A stretch of DNA of 13,348 bases from CBDUBU01 sp965365465 (GCA_965365465.1 CBDUBU010000098.1:1-13348); one strand, 5' to 3'. Positions 1-7,752 are shown, counted from the first letter of the stretch. Notes: a model not told the origin generated them from the sequence alone. A program made the numbers and translations.

Positions 1-51
1 CTAGTAGTGAGATTTTTGTCTGCTGCCTGGTCTATAGATGCTGATCCGGAA

Positions 52-1920
52 ATGATGAACCGTCGAAGCACGCTACGCCTCACTCTGTTTCTTCTGGCTG
101 CGATCTTTGTGGTGGGATCGGGAGCCTACGTTGCCTATGAGTTCCCTCTCCGGCTAAGGACAGTTCGCCAGATCAGCCATCCTGAACCGCCCAAACCGCC
201 TCAGACGACACGTAATACCGCGCCTGCGCGACTCTCCCTCTCTGCTCCCATCGACGGAGATGAACGGGTCTACCTCACACTCTTGCATAACGAAAACGAG
301 CTTGTCCCGATTATCGAGCGCCCTCGCAGCATCCTTGCTGTCGCCCTGACGGATGACGATCCAGAAGCGCAGAAGCGCTTTCTAGAAGAACTGGTGAAGC
401 GTGTCGAGGAAGCTCAACTGTCTGTCCATGCCTACGGCCCCCACGCAGAAGGCGCCGCTGACCTGACCGTGCAGGCCGACAGCGCAGATCTTGCGATCGT
501 GACAACCTACGCGAAGGCGCTCACCGAAACGCAGCGCTCCTTGCTGCGCCATCTCACAGAGTCCGCCACCCCCATCATACTGATCTCGTTCGGGTATCCG
601 CAGGCCATTAGCGATTTGCAACAACCCTCGGTCTATATCGTCGCCGGCGATTCCGATCCTGACACCCAGAGCGCTGCCGTGCAGGCGCTCTTTGGGGAAA
701 GGGGCTTTCATGGCACGCTGTCTACAGAAACGCTGGCCCTTTACGGCTATGGTGCGGGAATTCAGCAGGAACAGGTAGCGCTCCGCTATGGCAATCCCAG
801 CGAAGCCGGAATGGATGCAGACAGGCTGGCTGCCGTAGACTCTCTCATTTATGCGTCCATTGAAGCGCACGCCTTTCCGGGAGCCGCCGTTGCCATAGGT
901 CGAAACGGCGTGCTCGCAAAACTACAGGGCTATGGTCGATTTACCTATGAGTCGATGCACCCCGTCGTGCCATCATCGCTGTTTGACATTGCCTCCCTTA
1001 CCAAAGTCATAGCTACGACGACAGCAGTGATGAAGTTGTACGAGGACGGGCGCATCAACCTCGATGCTCCGGTCGCGTATTACCTTCCGGCTTTCGCGCT
1101 GAACGGGAAAGAAAAGGTCACCATCCGCCAGTTACTTTCACACAGCAGCGGCCTGCCCGCCTTTCGACCATTTCAGACCATGGGGCTTAAGACACGCGAC
1201 GAGGTCGTCGATGCCATCATGTCTGAGAAACTTCAGTACAAGCCCGGCACAGACACCCGGTATAGCGACCTGGGAATGATTGCGATCGCGCTGGTCGTCG
1301 AAGGAATCACCGGAAAGAATTTTGCCGACTATACGCGCGAGACCATTTTTGAACCGCTGGGAATGAGGAGCACGGGGTTCCGCCCTGTTGGAGCAGGCTC
1401 GGATTCCTTGATCGTGCCAACGGAAATAGACAACCTGTTTCGGAAGCGCCTGATTCAGGGAGAGGTGCATGACGAAACTGCTTACCTCCTGGGCGGAATT
1501 GCCGGAAATGCGGGTATCTTTTCTACAGCTGAAGACATATCCAGATTTGCCTATATGCTCCTGAATGAAGGCCGTATCTACGGAAAGCAGTTCCTGAAGC
1601 AGGAGACGATCCAACTATTTACTACCCGTATCACGCCTTCCGGGACGCGGGCGCTCGGCTGGGATACCCGGAACACCAAAGGATTCTCCTCTGCCGGACA
1701 GTTCTTTGGCCCCCACAGTTTCGGGCACACCGGCTTTACCGGCGCTTCCCTATGGATAGATCCGGAAGCAGAACTATTCGTCGTCCTGCTGACCAACCGC
1801 GTCTATCCCACACGGGAAAACAACCGGATCGGCCCGGTGCGCTCCAAACTTGCCGACATTGCATACAAAGCCATGATTCCCACTCTCGAACCTGTCCTCC
1901 CGATCCATGCCGGGCGCTAG
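52..1920 (+). CDS. Membrane-anchored serine hydrolase (class C beta-lactamase fold) with orphan GH3 C-terminal domain
   Basis: A hydrophobic segment at residues ~8-31 (numbered from ATG 52) should act as an uncleaved anchor or signal peptide, placing the protein in the periplasm. A Pro-rich linker follows. Residues ~75-235 resemble the C-terminal domain of family 3 glycosidases: LTLLHNENELVP at its start, then ISFGYP and AAVQALFGE. Residues ~245-610 form a serine beta-lactamase/penicillin-binding-like domain with S315-L-T-K318, Y404-S-D and H559-T-G, plus the family hallmark HDETAYLLGGIAGNAG. In Bacteroidota these two domains normally follow a GH3 catalytic barrel; here the barrel is absent. 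Activity is probably hydrolysis of a peptidoglycan-related peptide, amide or ester bond, but the substrate cannot be read from sequence. Start: ATG 52 (or 55) sits just before the hydrophobic segment. GTG 7 and an open frame to the window edge also exist, so a longer 5' end is not excluded. Confidence 0.85.
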   Translation: MMNRRSTLRLTLFLLAAIFVVGSGAYVAYEFPLRLRTVRQISHPEPPKPPQTTRNTAPARLSLSAPIDGDERVYLTLLHNENELVPIIERPRSILAVALTDDDPEAQKRFLEELVKRVEEAQLSVHAYGPHAEGAADLTVQADSADLAIVTTYAKALTETQRSLLRHLTESATPIILISFGYPQAISDLQQPSVYIVAGDSDPDTQSAAVQALFGERGFHGTLSTETLALYGYGAGIQQEQVALRYGNPSEAGMDADRLAAVDSLIYASIEAHAFPGAAVAIGRNGVLAKLQGYGRFTYESMHPVVPSSLFDIASLTKVIATTTAVMKLYEDGRINLDAPVAYYLPAFALNGKEKVTIRQLLSHSSGLPAFRPFQTMGLKTRDEVVDAIMSEKLQYKPGTDTRYSDLGMIAIALVVEGITGKNFADYTRETIFEPLGMRSTGFRPVGAGSDSLIVPTEIDNLFRKRLIQGEVHDETAYLLGGIAGNAGIFSTAEDISRFAYMLLNEGRIYGKQFLKQETIQLFTTRITPSGTRALGWDTRNTKGFSSAGQFFGPHSFGHTGFTGASLWIDPEAELFVVLLTNRVYPTRENNRIGPVRSKLADIAYKAMIPTLEPVLPIHAGR

Positions 1921-1941
1921 CCTGTCTTCGAGAGCGAATTT

Positions 1942-1954
1942 CCGGCTTTGCCGG
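1942..1954 (+). terminator. Weak hairpin after the serine hydrolase gene
   Basis: CCGGC-TTT-GCCGG forms a 5-bp perfect stem 22 bases after the stop codon. No T-run follows directly, so intrinsic termination is only a possibility. Confidence 0.2.
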
Positions 1955-2008
1955 TGCTAGTTGGAACATAATTTGTTTTGTGCTTTACACAGCACGCCCT
2001 GCGGCGTC

Positions 2009-2027
2009 TCTGTCAGCAAGTGACAGA
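2009..2027. promoter_or_regulatory. Perfect 7-bp inverted repeat upstream of the FmdB-like gene
   Basis: TCTGTCA-GCAAG-TGACAGA lies 33 bases before the ATG at 2060. The arms are perfectly complementary and no T-tract follows, so an operator or a leader hairpin is likelier than a terminator. The binding factor is unknown, and a chance occurrence is possible. Confidence 0.3.
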
Positions 2028-2059
2028 TTGTCTCACTCATCTAATGCAATAGAGCTAGT

Positions 2060-2350
2060 ATGCCGACATATACTTACCGCCGTGAGGATGGCAGCACGTT
2101 CGATATCCAGCAACGGATCACGGAACCTGCCCTGGAAACATGTCCAGACACGGGACAGCCGGTAACGAGGGTCATCAATGGAACAGCCGGACTGATCTTC
2201 AAAGGAAGCGGGTTCTACCTGACCGACTATGCCCGCACCAAGAGCAGCGCAGGCGGCTCGAACGGCTCGGCCCAGAGCAAGGAAACCAAAGAAAGCAGTC
2301 CGGGCGCCGAAGCCGCCAAGAGCGAAGCAAGCAGCACTCCAAAGAAATAG
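2060..2350 (+). CDS. FmdB-family small protein with degenerate zinc ribbon
   Basis: This 96-residue protein opens with MPTYTYRREDGSTF and contains LIFKGSGFYLTDY at ~45-57, both signatures of the FmdB putative regulatory family. The family's role is poorly defined; it usually has a CxxC...CxxC zinc ribbon. Here positions 8, 11 and 31, where Cys is expected, are Arg, Gly and Thr, and only C28 remains, so tetrahedral zinc binding is unlikely. Residues ~60-96 form a low-complexity Ser/Ala/Glu/Lys tail, probably disordered. The gene is monocistronic, 139 bases after the serine hydrolase, and ends 14 bases before the end of the convergent GWxTD gene. Start ATG 2060 matches the canonical MPTY start; only a weak GAG lies upstream. 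Family assignment is firm, function unknown. Confidence 0.85.
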   Translation: MPTYTYRREDGSTFDIQQRITEPALETCPDTGQPVTRVINGTAGLIFKGSGFYLTDYARTKSSAGGSNGSAQSKETKESSPGAEAAKSEASSTPKK

Positions 2351-2364
2351 CCGCACCCTTCGGC

Positions 2365-3789
2365 CTACAGCATCTGCCCTTTCCGCCAGCGTTCCAGCGC
2401 CCGCAGCCACACCTGCTCGTAATAAGGATGACGTTGCAGCAGATAACTCTCGAACGTTTCATTCGAGTCGTATAGCTGGTTACGTTCAAACACGAAAGTA
2501 TTCAAGGGGTTATAGTCGCCATAGCTGTAACGCCATGTTTCGGTTTCTACTGTGTTCTCGACGTAGAGGGGAGCGCCCATCATAATATAGACCATCCCGC
2601 GATCCGTCTTCCACCCTTCCTTGTGACTGGTAAACAGGAGATTCGCTTCCTCGATCCGGCTGTAGTACAGCTTTATCAGGTTCGCAGCCACTTCTCTATT
2701 CTCGACCAGCGATCCCCAGAAAGCGTCAAACCTGCGCTTTTTTTCATCGGGCGTCTCGGCCTCCAGAATGAGCTTCACCTCTCGCTCATAAGCAATGTAA
2801 ATGAGCGCCTGAATCATCTGATCGAGCGTCGTGATCTGCGGAAATCCTGCCGGGGTGACGGAAAAATCCCGTTCCTGTTCAAGAACACGCGGTTCCCCTC
2901 CCACAGGATGCATACGCACCTGCATCTCTACCCGGTAGATTCCTTCCAGAAGTGGAGGCAGAATGAAAGAAACGGCAATGCTTTCATCGATTCCTTCGAG
3001 CGGACGCCGCGTCACCTGTATGGTATCGGCGCGATCATATTGCACTCCCCGGTACGTCAAAGATCCAAAGGAAGGACCCAGCCAGTAAGGAGAGAGGGCC
3101 GTACTCGTATCGCTCTCGAAGCGCAGGAGGCGCATCCGAACCTCCGCGCTGTCTGTTTCATGGAGGTTGTAAAGCTCCACGTCTGCCCGCAGCGAATCAA
3201 TATCGGCAGGCACGTAGAGAGAAACGACAGGCTCAAAAGGGCCGTCGTTCCTGCGCCCTTCCAGGTGAATCCGGCTAAGAAACGGAGTGGCGCGATCCGA
3301 TCCGATCACGGCTACCGCCTGCCGACGCTCGGCCTCTTTTTCACTGCGTCTGTCTACTACGGTAACCTCTACGATGTATTGCCCCGGCGCCGCCTCCACG
3401 CGGCGCATCTGAACCAGAGGCAGGAAAAGCTGCGTGGCAGCGTAGTCTGCTACCCGCACCGTATCTACGAATGCTTGTTCTCGAACCAGCTTTTTACTTT
3501 TGCGGTCCAGAAGACGGATAATTGCTTCATACTGCGCGATGTATTCATCGCCGGTATACAGGAAGACAAGGGAGATATGCGGGATGCTCAAATAAAGATC
3601 TATGCCTGGAACGCCTTCGCGTTGTGTGGCAATGGCTTCCATGTCAAAGTTTGGAAGCCCCGGTTCGTATGTCCTCGTGCGGCCAGCGTTCGCAGTATCT
3701 ATTTGAGACACTCCGGAGCATCCCTGTAGCATTAGAGATACGCCAAAAGCCACAAGGCAGAAAACAAAAACAAAGGCAGGTCTGACCAT
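2365..3789 (-). CDS. GWxTD domain-containing lipoprotein
   Basis: This 474-residue protein (from ATG 3789) starts with a lipoprotein signal peptide: MVR, a hydrophobic core, and lipobox L-Q-G-C24. Residues ~35-320 are beta-rich and look like periplasmic immunoglobulin-like or beta-sandwich domains. The C-terminal region from ~325 is the GWxTD domain: a helical lead-in (TLDQMIQALIYIAY), then G392-W-K-T-D396 followed by RGMVYIMMGAP and an ETWRY motif. GWxTD proteins are common in Bacteroidota and related phyla; their molecular function is not established. The gene is preceded by a 255-base gap containing the tpiA terminator, so it probably has its own promoter. An in-frame GTG at 3834 would put 15 extra residues before the signal peptide, so I prefer ATG 3789. 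It is convergent with the FmdB-like gene. Confidence 0.88.
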   Translation of the reverse strand: MVRPAFVFVFCLVAFGVSLMLQGCSGVSQIDTANAGRTRTYEPGLPNFDMEAIATQREGVPGIDLYLSIPHISLVFLYTGDEYIAQYEAIIRLLDRKSKKLVREQAFVDTVRVADYAATQLFLPLVQMRRVEAAPGQYIVEVTVVDRRSEKEAERRQAVAVIGSDRATPFLSRIHLEGRRNDGPFEPVVSLYVPADIDSLRADVELYNLHETDSAEVRMRLLRFESDTSTALSPYWLGPSFGSLTYRGVQYDRADTIQVTRRPLEGIDESIAVSFILPPLLEGIYRVEMQVRMHPVGGEPRVLEQERDFSVTPAGFPQITTLDQMIQALIYIAYEREVKLILEAETPDEKKRRFDAFWGSLVENREVAANLIKLYYSRIEEANLLFTSHKEGWKTDRGMVYIMMGAPLYVENTVETETWRYSYGDYNPLNTFVFERNQLYDSNETFESYLLQRHPYYEQVWLRALERWRKGQML

Positions 3790-3952
3790 ACGAGTATCTG
3801 AGCGCAGCGCCTTACATGACAAATAAAAATACACGCGCTATCACTACAATTACCCTTCTCCCGCCTGTTCGGTTCGATTGCACCCCGCCATCATACATCA
3901 AGCATGAACGGTGTTTGGCCATGGGCAATCAGGTTGAACGAAAACAGACGGC
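3790..3952 (-). other. Leader region of the GWxTD gene
   Basis: Non-coding stretch between the tpiA hairpin and the GWxTD start. It contains an AT-rich block at 3816-3855 that could hold a promoter on the - strand. I could not match a convincing sigma-70 or Bacteroidota-type (TTTG/TAnnTTTG) pair. No conserved RNA or small gene was recognised here. Confidence 0.25.
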
Positions 3953-3984
3953 GGTTGCGCCGATCTTGAGAGGCCGGCGCAACC
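3953..3984 (-). terminator. Hairpin terminator of the gatB-lipoprotein-tpiA unit
   Basis: GGTTGCGCCG (3953-3962) is perfectly complementary to CGGCGCAACC (3975-3984) across a 12-base loop. It lies 60 bases past the tpiA stop in the direction of transcription. On the - strand it is followed after a few bases by a broken T-rich stretch (TCTGTTTTCGTT), so it is terminator-like without an ideal uninterrupted T-tract. No + strand gene needs it. Confidence 0.6.
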
Positions 3985-4044
3985 ATGCCCGTTATGCCGA
4001 AAACTCCATCCGGGAAAGAGCCGGTAGAGGTCGGCAAGCCATCG

Positions 4045-4800
4045 TCAATCAACTTCCTGTGCGGCACGAACCAACGCAACGAAGTCTTCGGCTTTCAGGC
4101 TAGCCCCGCCGATCAGCCCACCGTCTACATCCGGCTTGCCCAGAAGCTCCGGGGCATTGCCTGGCTTCATGCTCCCGCCATACAGAATCTGGATGCCTTT
4201 TGCGACGCTTTCGCCATACTTTTCAACAAGCAGACCGCGAATGAAAGCATGGATATCCTGTGCTTGCTCAGGCGTAGCCGTACGACCCGTGCCAATAGCC
4301 CATACCGGTTCATAAGCAATAACAAGCGCAGATGCATCCTCTACTGCGATGTCCTTCAGCCCGCCTTCGACCTGTGTACGCACTACTTCTTCCTCCCGAC
4401 CGGCTTCGCGTTCCTCCAGCGTTTCTCCCACACAAACGATAGGGACGAGGCCGTTTTCCATGGCCTGCCTGGTTTTTTTGTTTACCCCTTCGTCTGTTTC
4501 TCCGAAATACTGACGGCGCTCCGAGTGTCCCAGGATCACATAGTGGCATCCCACCGAGCGCAACATGGCGGCAGAGACCTCGCCTGTATAGGCGCCTGAT
4601 TTCTCGAAGTGCATGTTTTGAGCGCCGAGGCGCACCGGTGAACCCTGCAACGCATCAGCTACTGCGTGCAGGCTGACAAAGGGCGGACAGACGGCAACCT
4701 GAACTTCACCGGGATTTCCGATTACATCCACAACGCCTGAAGCAAGCTGTTTGGCCTCTGTGAGGTCCGTGTTCATTTTCCAGTTTCCCGCAATAAGCAT
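4045..4800 (-). CDS. tpiA: Triosephosphate isomerase
   Basis: This cytoplasmic glycolytic enzyme interconverts dihydroxyacetone phosphate and glyceraldehyde 3-phosphate. Its 251 residues match the usual family length of about 250. All catalytic features are present: N6-x-K8 in GNWKMN, the electrophilic H92 in ILGHSERR, the catalytic base E164 in AYEPVWAIGTG with phosphate-gripping loop 6 right after it, and the phosphate-binding LYGGS and GGLIGGASL motifs near the C-terminus. The ATG at 4800 gives the canonical MLIAGNWKMN start; no Shine-Dalgarno is seen. It is the last gene of a probable unit, 44 bases after the redoxin-like lipoprotein, and a strong hairpin follows it. Nothing suggests loss of function. 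Confidence 0.98.
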   Translation of the reverse strand: MLIAGNWKMNTDLTEAKQLASGVVDVIGNPGEVQVAVCPPFVSLHAVADALQGSPVRLGAQNMHFEKSGAYTGEVSAAMLRSVGCHYVILGHSERRQYFGETDEGVNKKTRQAMENGLVPIVCVGETLEEREAGREEEVVRTQVEGGLKDIAVEDASALVIAYEPVWAIGTGRTATPEQAQDIHAFIRGLLVEKYGESVAKGIQILYGGSMKPGNAPELLGKPDVDGGLIGGASLKAEDFVALVRAAQEVD

Positions 4801-4844
4801 ATCAAATGATGTTTTGTGATAGATGAACGAAAGTAAGAATCAGG

Positions 4845-6239
4845 CTAACTCGGCTGATCCTTGCGGCTGAGGAGGAAAGCTACTTCCTCTTGAAGCGACA
4901 CCATCCCGCTTCCCTCATACTTACTCAAAATTTTACCATCGGGGTCGATCAGAAAACGTCGCGGAAGGAGGTGGACGTTATACTGATTGGCAATGCGACT
5001 ATGCAAGCCATTAGGCTCCCATACGTGAATGCCGGGAAATGTGCGGCCCTCCACAAAGGCCTCGTTCAGCAGGGAATCAGGCTGCATGGATACAGAAACG
5101 ATCCGGAACGGCTCGCCTTGCGTTGCCGCGAACAAGGCAGCACGCGCCGGCAGTTCGCGCTGGTACGTCTCCTCACCCGGCGCGTAGAATTCAAGCAGCA
5201 CGTAGTTGCCGCGTAATTGCTGAAGCGTCAGGGTATCTCCGCCGGTTGTTGTGAGCGAGAAGTCCGGCGCCTGCATACCTGGCATCAGGTTCTCGAAGTC
5301 ATATACGACATTCCTGGCCCAGGCAGCCCATTCCGTATCCGGATAATCGCGCCCGAGGGCCAGCGCAGCCTCCTGCGCCTCCTCCGGCTGGTCGTTTTCC
5401 AGATACGCGATCACCAGTTCCGAGTGCAGCGCCGCCCGCTGCTCGTCATCCCGTGCTCTTGCAATGAATTCCTTCAGGAGATCCAGGCCCGCCGGTGCGC
5501 CTTTCAGACGCGACTGGGCGCGCCGGGCTGCCCGCGCTACCTGTACGAAACCAGCATTCTCCGGCTCGATGACACCGGCCCGTGCGACAACCAGCGAGTC
5601 ATTCCACCCTTCCATCATTACGGCCGACTCTGCGGATGCCAGATCAGCCCCCAGAGTGCGCGCATAGTTTTCGCGCATACTCCACAGGATCGAGGCTGTC
5701 TGCCCCACGCTCTGCGCCATATCCTGGGGACTATACTGTCCGTCTTGCACCAGGCGTGCTATAGCCTGGTTGTACTGGGCTTTCGTGTTCCGGTACGCCA
5801 TCCAGGCTGCATTTTCTTGCGAACGAATTCGCAACGGCCGGTTGCCTTGCGGAAACGATGCCTGCACCGTTGCGGAGTCCCCTTCCGCCACAGCCAGTTC
5901 ATCGACTGCCAGAATCGTCCCGTTACGGCTGATAATCAGCGGGTAAATGCCTGGACGCGGCGCCTGTACGCCCATTCTGAAAACCCCTGCGCTGTCTGTT
6001 TCTGCAAATCCGAGCGTATCAACTTTCTCGTCGTCCTGATAAACGACCAGCACTTCGAATCCTCGGTAGTCCTGAACCGAATCAACCTCTGCCAGGACAC
6101 TGAGTTGCCCTTCCAGGTAGCTGTTAATCCCTTCCGTATCAGTAGGCTCGTTTCCGGTGCATGAGGCCAGCAACAACACAGCGGCAACGGCCAGGGCTAA
6201 AAAGCCGGTATGTTTGCAAAATGAGGTCGGTTCAGACAT
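4845..6239 (-). CDS. TlpA/redoxin-fold lipoprotein lacking active-site cysteines
   Basis: This 464-residue protein has a lipoprotein signal peptide with lipobox L-A-S-C27. Residues ~40-130 are a beta-rich N-terminal domain like those found in Bacteroidota TlpA-type lipoproteins. Residues ~140-310 are helical and TPR-like. Residues ~318-460 are an AhpC-TSA/TlpA thioredoxin fold with MQAPDFSL, the F351-Y-A...R361-E-L-P364 strand-helix segment, P426 (the cis-Pro position) and FLIDPDG. A gapless comparison with the TlpA pattern FWATWCGPCRKEMP puts E356 and Y359 where the two redox Cys belong. After the signal peptide the only Cys is the lipidated C27, so thiol redox catalysis looks impossible; a binding or structural envelope role is inferred. 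It starts 10 bases after the gatB stop and is followed 44 bases later by tpiA, suggesting co-transcription. No Shine-Dalgarno is seen. Confidence 0.85.
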   Translation of the reverse strand: MSEPTSFCKHTGFLALAVAAVLLLASCTGNEPTDTEGINSYLEGQLSVLAEVDSVQDYRGFEVLVVYQDDEKVDTLGFAETDSAGVFRMGVQAPRPGIYPLIISRNGTILAVDELAVAEGDSATVQASFPQGNRPLRIRSQENAAWMAYRNTKAQYNQAIARLVQDGQYSPQDMAQSVGQTASILWSMRENYARTLGADLASAESAVMMEGWNDSLVVARAGVIEPENAGFVQVARAARRAQSRLKGAPAGLDLLKEFIARARDDEQRAALHSELVIAYLENDQPEEAQEAALALGRDYPDTEWAAWARNVVYDFENLMPGMQAPDFSLTTTGGDTLTLQQLRGNYVLLEFYAPGEETYQRELPARAALFAATQGEPFRIVSVSMQPDSLLNEAFVEGRTFPGIHVWEPNGLHSRIANQYNVHLLPRRFLIDPDGKILSKYEGSGMVSLQEEVAFLLSRKDQPS

Positions 6240-6249
6240 AAAAAACAGG

Positions 6250-7752
6250 TCAGGCTTCTCTGGACTCCAGCTTTTCAGCCAGCAGTTTACGTACGAGTTT
6301 GGGATCCGGTGAACCGGGAAAGGCTTGCATCACCTTGCCAATGAAGAACCCTATCACGCTTTGCTTGCCCCCAAGATATTGCGCGACCTGCTTCGGATTC
6401 TCGTCAAGCACACCTTCCACGATGGGAACAAGCGCGCCTTCATCAGAAACCTGAATCAGATTTCGCTTCCGCGCAATTTCTTCCGGGGAGTGCGTATCCG
6501 TCAGCATTTCATTGAAAATCTCCTGCGCTCCCGTCGAGCTTATCTGATCCTGCAAGCGCATCAGAATCAGTACAGCCAGGCGATTTGCATCAATGGGAAA
6601 AGATTCCACAGAGATGCCTCGTTCATTGAGCACCCTCAACACATCCGTCATCAACACGTTAGAGACGGCTTTGGCCTGCGCCCGCGTGTCGCCGCCGCCT
6701 GCGTGCTTGCAAAGCGCGTCCAGCGTCGCGTCGAAAAAGTCTGCGATGCCGCGATCTTCGGTTAAGAGAGCAGCATCATACGAAGGAAGCCCAAGTTCAC
6801 GCATCAACCGCTCCCGCCGCATTTCCGGCATTTCTGGCAAGGAGGCCCGGACGCGCTCCAGCAGATGCTCATCCACGACCACCTGCGCCAGATCCGGGTC
6901 CGGGAAATAGCGGTAATCATGCGCCTCCTCTTTCGACCGCATGGGGCGCGTCTCCAACTGGTTGGCATCCCACAACCGTGTCTGCTGAATCACCTGACCG
7001 CCGCTTTCAACCAGTGAGATCTGCCGGTTGATTTCATATTCCAGCGCACGCTCGACGTTGCGGAACGAGTTCATGTTCTTGACTTCCGTCTTCGTTCCCA
7101 ACTCTTGCCTTCCCCTGAGCCGGATCGACACGTTGGCGTCACAGCGCAGCGATCCCTCCTCCATGTTGCCGTCGCAAATACCCAGGTAACGCACGATCTG
7201 CCGGATCTTCTGGAGATACAGCGATGCCTCACGCGCCGAGCGAATGTCAGGCTCAGATACAATTTCGATAAGCGGCACACCGCACCGGTTGTAGTCCAGC
7301 AAGGTGCTGTACGGATCCTGGTCATGCAGTGATTTGCCGGCATCTTCTTCCATGTGAATGCGCGTGATGCCGATGCGCTTGAGATGGGCGTGATTCGCCA
7401 GGCCCTCGTCTTCCCCGGTGAAAATCTCCACGAAGCCGCCATAGCAGATAGGCGTCTCGTACTGAGAGATCTGGTAGCCTTTCGGAAGGTCGGGGTAAAA
7501 GTAGTGCTTTCGCGCAAGAATGGATCTCGGAGCAATCTTGCAATGCGTCGCCAGCCCCACACGCAGCGTATACGTGACAGCGCGTTCGTTCAGAACCGGC
7601 AAGACGCCCGGGTGTCCCAGGCTGATGGGGTCCACATGGGTGTTGGGATCGGCTCCAAACCGGGCAGATTCAGGACTGAACGCTTTTGAATCCGTCAAAA
7701 GCTGGCAGTGAACCTCCAGACCGATAACCGGTTCGTATTTTTCGTGCAACAT
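6250..7752 (-). CDS. gatB: Asp/Glu-tRNA(Asn/Gln) amidotransferase subunit B
   Basis: GatB is the tRNA-binding and kinase subunit of GatCAB, which converts Glu-tRNA(Gln) or Asp-tRNA(Asn) to the amidated form in the cytoplasm. The 500-residue length is typical. Recognised blocks are YEPVIGLEVHCQL at the start, ARKHYFYPDLPKGYQISQYE, HMEEDAGKS, DYNRCGVPLIEIVSEPD, LRCDANVSIR, TEVKNMNSFR and the C-terminal YqeY-like tail (IGFFIGKVMQAF). The N-terminal zinc-knuckle positions, normally CxC...CxxC, are S26, E28, D41 and S44, so the metal site is lost. ATG 7752 is preferred; TTG 7755 would add one residue. gatA and gatC are not in the window. It is first in a unit with the redoxin-like lipoprotein and tpiA, 10 bases ahead of the former. 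Confidence 0.97.
   Translation of the reverse strand: MLHEKYEPVIGLEVHCQLLTDSKAFSPESARFGADPNTHVDPISLGHPGVLPVLNERAVTYTLRVGLATHCKIAPRSILARKHYFYPDLPKGYQISQYETPICYGGFVEIFTGEDEGLANHAHLKRIGITRIHMEEDAGKSLHDQDPYSTLLDYNRCGVPLIEIVSEPDIRSAREASLYLQKIRQIVRYLGICDGNMEEGSLRCDANVSIRLRGRQELGTKTEVKNMNSFRNVERALEYEINRQISLVESGGQVIQQTRLWDANQLETRPMRSKEEAHDYRYFPDPDLAQVVVDEHLLERVRASLPEMPEMRRERLMRELGLPSYDAALLTEDRGIADFFDATLDALCKHAGGGDTRAQAKAVSNVLMTDVLRVLNERGISVESFPIDANRLAVLILMRLQDQISSTGAQEIFNEMLTDTHSPEEIARKRNLIQVSDEGALVPIVEGVLDENPKQVAQYLGGKQSVIGFFIGKVMQAFPGSPDPKLVRKLLAEKLESREA

Noticed and set aside
1752..2165. + strand frame overlapping the end of the serine hydrolase and the FmdB-like gene
   Set aside because: It overlaps two well-supported genes in another frame, and its composition is not protein-like.
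2623..3729. Long + strand open frame (368 codons) inside the GWxTD gene
   Set aside because: It is antisense to a clear lipoprotein with a GWxTD domain, and its translation is basic, low in structure and without recognisable motifs. It is an artefact of GC-biased codon use.
5217..6164. Long + strand open frame (315 codons) opposite the redoxin-like lipoprotein
   Set aside because: The - strand protein has a lipobox and a recognisable redoxin fold; the antisense translation is Arg/Cys-rich with no family resemblance.
4845..6239. Possible functional thiol-disulfide oxidoreductase
   Set aside because: The fold matches, but both active-site Cys are absent, so an enzymatic call would be wrong.
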